Shown here: one piece after another, positions 1-7,919 of the stretch
Layout of the letters: each line of letters opens with the position of its first letter
Position numbering within the stretch: position 1 is the first letter of the stretch
From: Acidocella aminolytica 101 = DSM 11237
Lineage (GTDB): Bacteria; Pseudomonadota; Alphaproteobacteria; Acetobacterales; Acetobacteraceae
Reading direction: 5' to 3'
NCBI RefSeq assembly: GCF_900129125.1
Contig: NZ_FQVJ01000034.1
Span: 1 to 39,972, forward strand
Length of the DNA stretch: 39,972 nt
Notes under the pieces: model-generated
Seen by the model: only the letters and a program-made list of their open reading frames with translations
Databases searched by the model: none
What the model was told of the DNA's origin: nothing
Made by a program: the position numbers and the translations under genes

Positions 1-2
1 CC

Positions 3-224
3 GACGCCAACCGCCTCACCTCATGGGGCAAGGCCATCTATAAACGACGAAAAGAGACGGTCGAGCGGTCCTTCGCCGATGCCAACCAACTCCTCGGACA
101 CCGCTACGCACGCTTCCGAGGCTTAACCGGCGTCACCTGCCAATGCCTGCTCGCCGCCACCGCACAAAATATCAAAAAAATCGCCATGGCACTCACCAAA
201 GCACCAACGCCAAGCCCGGCCTGA
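3..224 (+). CDS. IS1182-like transposase, C-terminal part (5' end outside window)
   Basis: Only the last 73 residues are present, in the frame starting at base 3 and ending with TGA at 222-224. The block KRRKETVERSFADANQL, followed by GHRYARFRGL and a CLLAAxxQNIKKIA segment, is the typical C-terminal signature of IS1182-type DDE transposases. It includes the catalytic glutamate region (ETVERSFAD). The enzyme would cut and rejoin the element's ends. The reading frame is intact to its stop, so the copy may be complete and active, but that depends on sequence to the left. Family placement is by motif memory; a related IS5/IS4-group element is the alternative. Confidence 0.8.
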   Translation, partial: DANRLTSWGKAIYKRRKETVERSFADANQLLGHRYARFRGLTGVTCQCLLAATAQNIKKIAMALTKAPTPSPA

Positions 225-278
225 GAGGGAAACCCCCTCACAAACAGAACAATTACAAGCCAAACAATAAATAAAACA

Positions 279-304
279 AAACCCCGCCAAAAATGACGGG
301 GTTT
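279..304. repeat. Hairpin near the insertion-sequence right end
   Basis: AAACCCCG (279-286) and CGGGGTTT (297-304) form an 8-bp perfect stem with a 10-base loop. It lies 55 bases after the transposase stop and overlaps the presumed inner part of the terminal repeat. It could end transposase transcription, since TTT follows, or limit read-through into the element from ald. Confidence 0.5.
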
Positions 305-316
305 GTCAGCAGTCTG

Positions 317-340
317 AAGGCCGCCCTACAGGGCGGCCTT
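317..340 (-). terminator. Terminator hairpin of ald
   Basis: AAGGCCGCCC (317-326) and GGGCGGCCTT (331-340) form a perfect 10-bp stem with a TACA loop, 18 bases past the ald stop codon. Read in the ald direction, the expected run of T is missing. The stem is followed at once by the insertion-sequence end, which suggests that the insertion removed or displaced the T-tract. Confidence 0.65.
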
Positions 341-358
341 GCCTTTAACGCATTTGGC

Positions 359-1477
359 TCAGGCGGCGAGCGCCTGCTCCACGGTCTTGAGGTTCAGGCC
401 AAGAGCCGCCGCCACGGCCGGGTGGGTGATGGCCCCGCCCTGCACGTTCAAGCCGTCGCGCAGATGCTTGTCGTCAGCCAGAGCCTGCTTCCAGCCCTTA
501 TCCGCCAACGCCACAATATAAGGCAGGGTGGCATTATTGAGGGCGAAGGTGGAGGTGCGTGCCACGCCGCCCGGCATGTTGGCGACGCAGTAATGCGTCA
601 CGCCGTCCACCACATAGGTGGGTTCGGAATGGGTGGTCGCCTTGGAGGTTTCCGTGCAGCCACCCTGATCGATCGCCACGTCCACGATCACGGAGCCGGG
701 ACGCATGGTCTTGAGCATCGGCCGGGTGACCAGCTTGGGCGCCGCTGCGCCGGGGATCAGCACGGTGCCGATCACCAGATCAGCCTGCGCCACCAGCTTG
801 CCCACCGCATCCTTGGTGGAATAGGCGGTTTTCACGCGGGTGCCGAAGGTGGCGATAATCCGGCGCAGCACGTCCGGTGAACGGTCCACCACGGTCACGT
901 CCGCACCCAGACCAACGGCCATCAGCGTCGCATTGGTGCCAGAGACGCCGCCGCCGAGAATCACCACATTGGCCGGCGCCACGCCCGCCACGCCGCCCAG
1001 CAGCATACCGGGGCCGCCATAGGCGTTCTCAAGATACTGCGCGCCCACCTGCACGGACATGCGGCCCGCGACTTCGGACATTGGCTGCAGCAGCGGCAGG
1101 GTGCCAGCCGGGCTGGTCACGGTCTCATAAGCAATGCAGGTCGCGCCAGAGGCGATGAGGTCCTGCGCCTGAGCCGGGTCCGGTGCAAGATGCAGATAGG
1201 TGAACAGGAGTTGGTCTGCCCGCAGCTTCTTGCGCTCCACGGCCAGCGGCTCCTTCACCTTCACGATCATCTCCGCCTGACCCCAGACCGCGTCCGCATC
1301 CGGGACGATCTTGGCACCAGCGGCAACATAATCCTCGTTCGTCAGGCCGATATTCTTACCAGCATCATGCTGCACGAGTACTTCATGGCCTTTGCTGACC
1401 AACTCATGCACGGCGCCGGGCACCATGCCAACGCGGTCTTCATGATCCTTGATTTCCTTGGGCACACCAATACGCAT
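359..1477 (-). CDS. ald: Alanine dehydrogenase
   Basis: The 372-residue protein has full family length. It catalyses the reversible NAD-dependent deamination of L-alanine to pyruvate and ammonia in the cytoplasm. The N-terminus MRIGVPKEIK, the substrate-site lysine in VKVKEP (K75), the histidine in TYLHLAP (H96) and D270 in VDVAIDQGG match the known active-site residues of the family. The Rossmann motif ILGGGVSG lies at 173-180. The start at 1477 has a good ribosome site (GGGAG and GAGG within 15 bases upstream). It is divergent from an Lrp/AsnC-type gene, a common arrangement in which the regulator responds to alanine. Its terminator abuts an insertion sequence. Confidence 0.97.
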   Translation of the reverse strand: MRIGVPKEIKDHEDRVGMVPGAVHELVSKGHEVLVQHDAGKNIGLTNEDYVAAGAKIVPDADAVWGQAEMIVKVKEPLAVERKKLRADQLLFTYLHLAPDPAQAQDLIASGATCIAYETVTSPAGTLPLLQPMSEVAGRMSVQVGAQYLENAYGGPGMLLGGVAGVAPANVVILGGGVSGTNATLMAVGLGADVTVVDRSPDVLRRIIATFGTRVKTAYSTKDAVGKLVAQADLVIGTVLIPGAAAPKLVTRPMLKTMRPGSVIVDVAIDQGGCTETSKATTHSEPTYVVDGVTHYCVANMPGGVARTSTFALNNATLPYIVALADKGWKQALADDKHLRDGLNVQGGAITHPAVAAALGLNLKTVEQALAA

Positions 1478-1515
1478 CTTACCTCACTCCCGTATCAGGC
1501 CAGGCCCGCCCCAGC

Positions 1516-1528
1516 CGAATAATATTCG
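1516..1528. promoter_or_regulatory. Candidate Lrp-type operator 1 (ald side)
   Basis: CGAATA-A-TATTCG is a perfect palindrome with one central base, 39 bases before the ald start codon. It shares the half-site CGAATA with a second palindrome on the regulator side. Binding by the neighbouring Lrp/AsnC protein is an inference from position and symmetry. Confidence 0.5.
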
Positions 1529-1615
1529 AACATTATAGTGCTTTCTGAACCATTTTCCTCGTATTTACGTGTATCCAGCTGAAAACTTCGACCAGAAATT
1601 CGTTGAATCAGAAAA

Positions 1616-1627
1616 TTATTCGAATAA
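1616..1627. promoter_or_regulatory. Candidate Lrp-type operator 2 (regulator side)
   Basis: TTATTCGAATAA is a perfect 12-bp palindrome in an AT-rich stretch, 10 bases before the preferred ATG of the regulator. It contains the same CGAATA half-site as the palindrome at 1516-1528, and further TTCG half-sites occur at 1587 and 1599. Its position favours the ATG at 1638 over the GTG at 1569 as the true start, because the operator would otherwise be coding sequence. Confidence 0.5.
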
Positions 1628-1637
1628 AATTCTAGCC

Positions 1638-2096
1638 ATGACTCTGGATGACACAGACCGTAAAATCCTCAACGCCCTGCAGCAGGACGGACGGCTGACC
1701 AATGCCGATCTGGCGGAGAAGGTGAACCTGTCTCCATCCGCCTGCCTGCGGCGGCTGCATTTGCTGCTGCAGGGCAATCTGGTAGCAGGAACGCATCTGG
1801 TGCTGGACCAGAAGGCCGCCGGTTTCCCCGGCACCGCCTATGTATTTATCACGCTGGAGGGGCAGGACCGCAAGCAACTCGATGCATTCGAGGCACGCGT
1901 GAAGCTCATTGCCCAGGTGCAGGAATGTTACCTGCTCGCAGGGCAGGCCGATTATCTGCTGCGCGTGGTTTATAACGGGGCAGAGGATCTGGAGCGGCTA
2001 CATTCAGAGGTGCTGACCCGCCTGCCTGGAATCAGGCGCGTGCAATCAACCCTCACGCTGCGCACGGTCAAACGCACAACAGAATTGCCCCTGTAA
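1638..2096 (+). CDS. Lrp/AsnC family transcriptional regulator
   Basis: From the ATG at 1638 the protein has 152 residues, the usual Lrp/AsnC length, and begins with the typical MTLDDTDRKILNALQ. A winged helix-turn-helix (LTNADLAEKVNLSPSACLRR, about residues 22-41) is followed by a RAM/AsnC effector domain with the sequence QECYLLAGQADYLLRVV. An upstream in-frame GTG at 1569 would add 23 residues that look unlike the family. No clear ribosome site precedes 1638. Divergent placement suggests control of ald by alanine, as for AldR-type regulators; this is an inference from context. Confidence 0.92.
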   Translation: MTLDDTDRKILNALQQDGRLTNADLAEKVNLSPSACLRRLHLLLQGNLVAGTHLVLDQKAAGFPGTAYVFITLEGQDRKQLDAFEARVKLIAQVQECYLLAGQADYLLRVVYNGAEDLERLHSEVLTRLPGIRRVQSTLTLRTVKRTTELPL

Positions 2097-2199
2097 CGGG
2101 TAAGCGAAAAGTCAGAAAATTTTAAAACCGTTTTTACGACGAGGCACGTATGTGCTCAACGCAGCATGGGCCATGGCTACCACCTCCAGGACAGGCTGC

Positions 2200-2230
2200 C
2201 GGATGGCGGACCATGGTGGTTCGCCATCCG
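2200..2230. repeat. Inverted repeat between the regulator and pmbA
   Basis: CGGATGGCG (2200-2208) and CGCCATCCG (2222-2230) form a perfect 9-bp stem with a 13-base loop. The loop itself contains the palindrome ACCATGGT (2210-2217). It lies between two convergent genes, 18 bases past the pmbA stop. No T-tract follows on either strand, so it is at best a weak terminator or an RNA-stabilising hairpin. Confidence 0.45.
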
Positions 2231-2247
2231 CGACCGGAGGGGGGGCT

Positions 2248-3552
2248 TCAAGCGCCCGCCAAAGTCATCCCCTCAATCCGTAAGGTTGGCGCATCTGTGC
2301 CGCGCTTGAACTCAAGGTCACTCGCAGGAGTGAGGTTCAGGAACATATCCTTGAGGTTTCCAGCGATGGTGAATTCCGCCACCGGCTCGGCGATCTGGCC
2401 ATTGCGGATCATGAACCCCGCCGCCCCGCGCGAATAATCGCCGGTGAGACCGTTGATGCTGGAGCCCATCATCTCGGTCACATACAGCCCTTCGGCAATG
2501 TCAGCCATGAGCTGCTCGGGGGTCATTTTGCCCGGCTCCATGTAGAAATTGCTCACCCCCCCGGCATGGCCGTTGGTTTTGAGGCCGAGCTGGTTGGCAG
2601 CGCGCGTGTCCAGGACCCAGTCAGTCAGATTGCCGTCATCAATGAAGTTCATCCGCCGCACGCTTTGTCCTTCACGGTCGAAGGGGCGAGAGCGGCGGCC
2701 GCGCACGCGCAACGGGTCGTCCACGATGTTGATGCCTGACGCGAAGATCTGCTCGCCCAGCGCGTCTTTCAAAAAAGACGTACCGCGCGCGATGGAGGCG
2801 CCGGAGATGGCGCTGGCTAGATTCCCCAGAATGGAGCCCGCTACGCGTGGGTCGAACAGCACTGGCAGCCGGGCCGTGACCGGTCGCCTGGGGTTGAGGC
2901 GGGCCAGCGCGCGGGCGGCAGCGTTGCGGCCAAGCTGTGCGGGGTCGCCCAGATCCTCGGCATGGATTACGGAGTCGAAATCGTAATCGCGCTGCATATC
3001 CGTACCCGCCCCCGCGATGGCGGTGACAGACACGCTATGGAAGGAACGCGCATATTCCCCCAGAAACCCCCGGCTAGTAGCCAGCACGGAGATGGAGCGC
3101 GACCAGGATGCCGACGCACCCTCTGAATTGGTGATGCCAGGCACGGCAAGCGCGGCTTCCTCCGCCGCCGTGGCGCGTTCAATTAGCAGGTCCGCGCTGG
3201 GCTCAACCGGGTCGTCCAGCTCCAGAAACGCGGCATCAAGCGCGGGCGGGGCGAAGGGGATTTCCGCGTACGGGTCCTCCGGTACCACTTTGGCCATCGC
3301 CACCGCCTGCTCGGCCATGCGCTGAAAGGCGCCATGGTCGATGGAGCTGGCGGAGACGCTGGCCGAGCAGCGGCCCAGAAACACGCGCAGGCCAAGCTCG
3401 GTGGTCTCGGCGCGTTCGGTTTCCTCAATCTTGCGCAAGCGGCGCTGGATGCCGACGGAGGTGCCCTCATACAGCCCAACTTCGGCCACTTCGGCCCCTG
3501 CCTGCTTCGCGGCCTCCAGCAGGGCGGCTGCGGCGTCGCTCAGCGCGCTCAT
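2248..3552 (-). CDS. pmbA: TldE/PmbA family protein (partner of the TldD metalloprotease)
   Basis: The 434-residue protein matches the usual PmbA/TldE length. Features include the glycine-rich C-terminal half (EMMGSSINGLTGDYSRGAAG), the segment VLFDPRVAGSILG, and the FTIAGNLKDMFLNL block with which the family ends. In characterised systems TldE pairs with TldD to form a protease for unfolded peptides and modified-peptide maturation. TldE lacks the HEXXH zinc motif, and none is seen here. The start ATG overlaps the M16 peptidase stop by four bases, so translation is probably coupled. A TldD gene is not in the window. Confidence 0.92.
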   Translation of the reverse strand: MSALSDAAAALLEAAKQAGAEVAEVGLYEGTSVGIQRRLRKIEETERAETTELGLRVFLGRCSASVSASSIDHGAFQRMAEQAVAMAKVVPEDPYAEIPFAPPALDAAFLELDDPVEPSADLLIERATAAEEAALAVPGITNSEGASASWSRSISVLATSRGFLGEYARSFHSVSVTAIAGAGTDMQRDYDFDSVIHAEDLGDPAQLGRNAAARALARLNPRRPVTARLPVLFDPRVAGSILGNLASAISGASIARGTSFLKDALGEQIFASGINIVDDPLRVRGRRSRPFDREGQSVRRMNFIDDGNLTDWVLDTRAANQLGLKTNGHAGGVSNFYMEPGKMTPEQLMADIAEGLYVTEMMGSSINGLTGDYSRGAAGFMIRNGQIAEPVAEFTIAGNLKDMFLNLTPASDLEFKRGTDAPTLRIEGMTLAGA

Positions 3553-4814
3553 GCGGCCAGCCTGTCGATGATGGCGGAGAATTTCGGCACCTGCGCCACC
3601 GGGCCGATGGTCGCCAAGGTCGGCTTACGGCGGAAGATGCTGGCGGCGGATGCACGGATATCATCCACCGTGACGGCATTAATCTTCCCCACGGTTTCTT
3701 CCACGGGGATGATCCGGCCGAACACCTGCCATTGGCGGGCCAGCTGCTCGCACCGGCTGCCGGTGGATTCCAGGCTCATCAGCAGCCCGGCCTTCAACTG
3801 CGCGCGGGCACGGTTCAGCTCGGCCTCGCTCACCTCACGCTGCACTTTCTCCAGCTCCTCCAGTGTAACTGGAATCAGCTCCGCCGCCTCGGACTCGCCG
3901 GTACCCGCATAAATGCCGAACAGCCCGCCATCCTGCGCCGGGGCGGTGAAGCTGTAGATGGAATAAACCAACCCGCGCTTCTCGCGGATTTCCTGGAATA
4001 GCCGCGAGGACATGCCCCCGCCCAGCAAGGTAGAGAGCAGCATGGCGGGGTAGTAAGCCGCCTCGCCATAGGCCGGGGCGTCAAAGCCCAGCACGATATG
4101 CGCTTGGTCCAGATCCCGCAGCTCCCGGTACTCACCGCCCATATAGTCGGACGGCATGGGACTGTTACGCTGCGCGCGGGGCAAGTCGGCAAAATGCTTC
4201 TGCGCCAACTCCACCACCTGCTCGTGATGCAGATTGCCAGACGCGGCGAGAACCATGTTGTCCGGCGTGTAATGCTGGCTCATAAAGCCTGGCAGCGCCT
4301 CGCGCTTCATGTTGCGGATAATCTGCTCCGTGCCCAGCACCGGGCGGCCCATCGGCTGCGCCGGATAGGCGGCGGACTGAAAATGGTCGAACACGATATC
4401 GTCCGGCGTGTCGTTCGCCTGGCCGATTTCCTGCAAAATCACGCCGCGCTCGCGCTCCAGCTCCTCCGGCTCGAAAGTGGAGTGGCAGAGGATGTCGCCG
4501 ATGATATCGATACCCAGGGCCAAATCCTCCTTCAGCAGCTTGACGTAATACGCCGTCTGCTCGCGGGAGGTATAAGCATTGATATGGCCGCCGACATTCT
4601 CGATCGCTTCGGCAATATCCGCCGCTGAGCGACACGCCGTGCCCTTGAAGGCCATGTGCTCAAGAAAATGCGCCACGCCGTTTTCAGCGGCGGTTTCGTG
4701 GCGGGTGCCCGCCCCGACATAGGCGCCGAAAGACACGGTCTCCACACGCTCCATGCGCTCTGTCAGGACGGTGAGGCCGGAGGGCAGTGTGGTAATGGAT
4801 ACCTGTTCAGGCAT
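3549..4814 (-). CDS. M16 family zinc peptidase (mitochondrial processing peptidase-like)
   Basis: The start at 4814 gives 421 residues beginning MPEQVSITTLPSGL, the usual start of short M16B peptidases. An upstream in-frame start would run into thrC with unrelated sequence. The inverted zinc motif HFLEH is complete at H49-E52-H53, and the second glutamate region follows (LEREREVIL-type block, here LERERGVILQEI). The C-terminal half carries the R/Y substrate region (SSRLFQEIREKRGLVYSIYSF). This is the catalytically competent subunit type, cytoplasmic and probably acting on peptides. It overlaps thrC by eight bases and pmbA by four, so the three genes form one transcript. Confidence 0.93.
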   Translation of the reverse strand: MPEQVSITTLPSGLTVLTERMERVETVSFGAYVGAGTRHETAAENGVAHFLEHMAFKGTACRSAADIAEAIENVGGHINAYTSREQTAYYVKLLKEDLALGIDIIGDILCHSTFEPEELERERGVILQEIGQANDTPDDIVFDHFQSAAYPAQPMGRPVLGTEQIIRNMKREALPGFMSQHYTPDNMVLAASGNLHHEQVVELAQKHFADLPRAQRNSPMPSDYMGGEYRELRDLDQAHIVLGFDAPAYGEAAYYPAMLLSTLLGGGMSSRLFQEIREKRGLVYSIYSFTAPAQDGGLFGIYAGTGESEAAELIPVTLEELEKVQREVSEAELNRARAQLKAGLLMSLESTGSRCEQLARQWQVFGRIIPVEETVGKINAVTVDDIRASAASIFRRKPTLATIGPVAQVPKFSAIIDRLAA

Positions 4815-6210
4815 TCTGGTTCCTGTTCGCAAAATTCCACACCAATGTTTCGACCGCGTGCAGGTCGGCCGGGGCGCGGGTGAAAATCTCTTTCCTGTCA
4901 TATAGGTCGGAAAGATGCGGCGGTAAGGGTGGGCGGCTGCCCACCGCTTTTTCAATGACATCAGGGAACTTGGCCGGATGCGCGGTGGCGGCGGCGATCA
5001 CCGGCAGGCCCACCGGCGCGCAGTCCCGCCCGGCCGCAAGGCCGATAACGCTGTGCGGGTCCGCTAGATATTGGCTTTCCGCGTAAAAGCGCGCGATTTC
5101 CTTCAGCGTTGCCGCATCATCCAGCCGATAGCCCTTAAACTGGTGGCCGATGGCCTGCCAGACCGGGGCCTCCACCGCCATTTTGCCGGAGTTGCGAAAA
5201 TCCGCCATCGTTTTGGCGGTCAACGCCGCGTCACAGCCCTGGAACTCAAACAGCAGACGCTCGAAATTCGAGCTGACGCCGATATCCATGGATGGCGAGA
5301 GGCTTGGCTCCACGGTTTTCACGCTCATGTCGTTGGCGTCGAGGAAGCGGGTCAGAATGTCGTTACGGTTGCTTGCCACGATGAATTTGGCGATCGGCAG
5401 CCCCATCTGCTTCGCCGCCCAGGCCGCGAGGATATTGCCGAAATTGCCGGTGGGTACCGCCACCGCCACCTCACGCTCCGGTGCGCCAAGATTCAGCGCG
5501 GCATAGACGTAATAGGGGATCTGCCCGGCGATGCGGGCGAAGTTGATGGAGTTCACGGCGGAGAGGTTCATTTCCGCCCGGAACGGCTCATCCGCGAACA
5601 TCGCCTTCACGAGGTCCTGGCAATCGTCAAAATTGCCCGCCACCGCGATGTTCAGCACGTTATCCGCCTTGACCGTGGTCATCTGGCGGCGCTGCACCTC
5701 GGAGGTTTTGCCCTCGGGGTGGAGGATGGTGATGTCGATATTCTTGCGGTTGGCCACGGCCTCGATCGCGGCTGAGCCGGTATCACCGGAAGTGGCGCCG
5801 ACAATCCGCACCTTCTCACCGCGCCGGGCCAGCACATGCTCGAACAGATGGCCGACCAGTTGCAGCGCCATATCCTTGAAGGCGAGCGTGGGGCCGTGAA
5901 ATAACTCCAGGGAGTAGAGGTTGGTGTCCACCTGGACCAGCGGCACAATCGCCTTATGGGCGAAGTTCGCGTAGGCGCGGCGGCACATGGCCAGAAGGTC
6001 GATATACTCAATGCTACCCGCCGCGAAGGGGGCGATGATCTTGGCCGCCAGTTCAGGATAAGGCAAGCCACGCAGAGCCTTCAACTCACCGGCGGAAAAG
6101 CGCGGCCAGCTTTGCGGCATATAAAGCCCGCCATCGGCGGCAAGGCCAGCCAGCAGCACGCCGGCGAAATCCATCTCTGGGGCTTGGCCCCGCGTCGAAA
6201 CATAGCGCAT
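4807..6210 (-). CDS. thrC: Threonine synthase
   Basis: The 467-residue protein is of the long threonine synthase class. It converts O-phospho-L-homoserine to L-threonine using pyridoxal phosphate. It begins MRYVSTRG, as most homologues do. The cofactor lysine is K112 in GPTLAFKDMALQ, and the phosphate-binding block GATSGDTGSAAIEA follows. A further conserved block, VPTGNFGNILAAW, is present. The ribosome site AAGGGA lies six bases before the ATG. It lies 30 bases downstream of hemW on the same strand and is the second gene of a four-gene run. Confidence 0.97.
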   Translation of the reverse strand: MRYVSTRGQAPEMDFAGVLLAGLAADGGLYMPQSWPRFSAGELKALRGLPYPELAAKIIAPFAAGSIEYIDLLAMCRRAYANFAHKAIVPLVQVDTNLYSLELFHGPTLAFKDMALQLVGHLFEHVLARRGEKVRIVGATSGDTGSAAIEAVANRKNIDITILHPEGKTSEVQRRQMTTVKADNVLNIAVAGNFDDCQDLVKAMFADEPFRAEMNLSAVNSINFARIAGQIPYYVYAALNLGAPEREVAVAVPTGNFGNILAAWAAKQMGLPIAKFIVASNRNDILTRFLDANDMSVKTVEPSLSPSMDIGVSSNFERLLFEFQGCDAALTAKTMADFRNSGKMAVEAPVWQAIGHQFKGYRLDDAATLKEIARFYAESQYLADPHSVIGLAAGRDCAPVGLPVIAAATAHPAKFPDVIEKAVGSRPPLPPHLSDLYDRKEIFTRAPADLHAVETLVWNFANRNQNA

Positions 6211-6240
6211 CGAAAATCCCTTATTCCGCGTAGGGCTATA

Positions 6241-7389
6241 CTATCGGGCGAGGGCGGGCAGCAATGCGTCCAGCCTTTTGGTCCCTTGCACGGTGGCAGC
6301 AAGCCGGTCATCCGCGAAGGTCAGATAGCCCTCGGCCTGACATTCCGCCAGAATATCAGGCTCCAGCGCGTCTTTTAGCGCAATGCCAGTGCGGGCGGCG
6401 AAGCGGGCGGCGGAAATGCCCTCCCGGAGCCGTAAGCCCATGATCAGCGCCTCGCGGGCACGGTCCTCGGCTGGAATCGCCTCCTCCAGCGTGGTGCCAT
6501 GGCCGCGAGCGGTCACGCGCTCCATCCAGGCTTCAGGGGCGCGGTGGCGGGTGGTGGCGAGAAGCTGCCCCCCCAGCGACAGCCGGCCATGCGCGCCCGG
6601 GCCGATGCCCACATAGTCACCATAGCGCCAGTAAGTGAGGTTATGGCGGCTCTCCCCGCCCGGCTTGGCGTAGTTGGAGATCTCATAACGCTGCAACCCG
6701 TAGCGCGCAGCTTCCTCCGCCGTGATGTCGTACAGCGCCTCGGCCTCGTTCTCATCCGGCAGCACGAATTCCCCGCGGGCATGGAGGGTGGCGAATTTGG
6801 TGCCGTCCTCGATGGTGAGTTGGTAGAGTGAGAGATGGTCCGCCGCCAGGTCCAACGCCCGGCGCAGTTCCGCCCGCCAAGCCGGCTGGGTCTGGCCGGG
6901 GCGGGCATAGATCAGGTCGAACGTGATGCGCGGAAAAGTCCTCGCCCCCAGTTCAATGGCGGCAATGGCCTGATCCGCGCTGTGCTGGCGACCCAGAAAG
7001 CGCAGGGCCTCCGGGTCAAAACTCTGCACGCCGATGGACATGCGATTGACTCCCGCCGCGCGGTAGGCGGCGAATTTGGCGGCCTCAATGCTGGTGGGGT
7101 TGGCTTCCAGCGTAATCTCGGCATCCGGGGCCAGAATGAACAGCCGCCCTGCTTCCTCAATCAAGGCCGCGACGCTCGCCGGGTCCATGAGGCTCGGCGT
7201 ACCGCCACCGAAAAAGATGGACTCAACACGCCGCGTACCCAGTCGCGCGGCCTCAAACGCCAGCTCCGTTTTCAGCGCGGCAAGCATGGCGGCCTGGGGC
7301 AAGATTTCGCGCACATGGGAGTTGAAGTCGCAATAAGGGCATTTGGCCAGGCAGAACGGCCAGTGAAAATAGAGCGCCAGTGAATCCAT
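6241..7389 (-). CDS. hemW: HemW-like radical SAM protein (coproporphyrinogen oxidase-like)
   Basis: From the ATG at 7389 the protein has 382 residues and begins MDSLALYFHWPFC. The radical SAM cluster motif is complete as C13-x3-C17-x2-C20 in CLAKCPYCDFNSH, and the motif FFGGGTPS is present. The PYCDFNSH form is typical of HemW rather than of the true oxygen-independent oxidase HemN. HemW proteins bind haem and are thought to deliver it to membrane haem proteins; many are misannotated as HemN. In-frame ATGs at 7401 and 7431 are possible starts, and none has a convincing ribosome site. It is divergent from the gene at 7515 and is the first gene of the hemW-thrC-M16-pmbA run. Confidence 0.93.
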   Translation of the reverse strand: MDSLALYFHWPFCLAKCPYCDFNSHVREILPQAAMLAALKTELAFEAARLGTRRVESIFFGGGTPSLMDPASVAALIEEAGRLFILAPDAEITLEANPTSIEAAKFAAYRAAGVNRMSIGVQSFDPEALRFLGRQHSADQAIAAIELGARTFPRITFDLIYARPGQTQPAWRAELRRALDLAADHLSLYQLTIEDGTKFATLHARGEFVLPDENEAEALYDITAEEAARYGLQRYEISNYAKPGGESRHNLTYWRYGDYVGIGPGAHGRLSLGGQLLATTRHRAPEAWMERVTARGHGTTLEEAIPAEDRAREALIMGLRLREGISAARFAARTGIALKDALEPDILAECQAEGYLTFADDRLAATVQGTKRLDALLPALAR

Positions 7390-7514
7390 GCGGCAGGACA
7401 TAGCTCCATGGGCCGCGCGGTGCGAGTCCATGACCGGTCAAATCCATGAGAAAGATCAAAGCGCCACCCGCCAGGGCTGCTATGCCGGACCTCTATCACA
7501 CCAGGAAGCGACGC

Positions 7515-7868
7515 ATGATTCAGGATTGGGTCCAACTCATTAACGACATGAATGGCGGGATGAAATCTCTTCGTCAGGGGGCGCCAGAAACAATGAAGGG
7601 CTTTTCCGCCCTGGCGCAAGGGGCGCATGGCGGTACGGCCCTGGACCAGAAAACCAAAGAGCTGATCGCGCTCGCCATCGGCGTGGCGGTGCGTTGCCAG
7701 CCTTGCATCGCTTACCACGCCGAGGCCGCCGCCAAGACCGGTGCCAGCCGGGATGAAGTGTTGGAGACAATGGGCATGGCGATTTACATGGGCGCCGGGC
7801 CTTCCGTGATGTATGCCGCGCAGGCGCTGGACGCGTTCGATCAGCTGAAAGCCACGCAAGAGGCATAA
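7515..7868 (+). CDS. Carboxymuconolactone decarboxylase family protein (AhpD-like)
   Basis: The ATG at 7515 has a GGAAG ribosome site seven bases upstream and gives 117 residues. The AhpD-type redox motif is complete: C61-Q-P-C64-x3-H68 in VRCQPCIAYHAE. This suggests a peroxidase or disulfide-relay activity rather than lactone decarboxylation. The helix before it (LDQKTKELIALAIGVAV) and the one after it (GASRDEVLETMGMAIYMGAG) are characteristic. An upstream in-frame ATG at 7446 would add 23 residues unlike the family. The substrate is unknown. Confidence 0.9.
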   Translation: MIQDWVQLINDMNGGMKSLRQGAPETMKGFSALAQGAHGGTALDQKTKELIALAIGVAVRCQPCIAYHAEAAAKTGASRDEVLETMGMAIYMGAGPSVMYAAQALDAFDQLKATQEA

Positions 7869-7919
7869 CCCTCATCCGATGCGGTTGGCAAAGTCGCGGC
7901 GCCCGCTTATCCGGGAAGC

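Larger units (their letters stand above)
1..316 (+). mobile_element. Right end of an IS1182-like insertion sequence
   Basis: The stretch holds the last 73 codons of a DDE transposase, then about 90 bases of AT-rich DNA that end in a short hairpin and the sequence GTTTGTCAGCAGTCTG (301-316). I take this as the right terminal inverted repeat, because similar ends are familiar from alphaproteobacterial IS1182-type elements (memory, not a search). The boundary at 316 is inferred: from 317 the sequence becomes a perfect hairpin belonging to the ald transcript. The left end is outside the window, so neither the inverted-repeat match nor a target duplication can be checked here. Confidence 0.7.
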
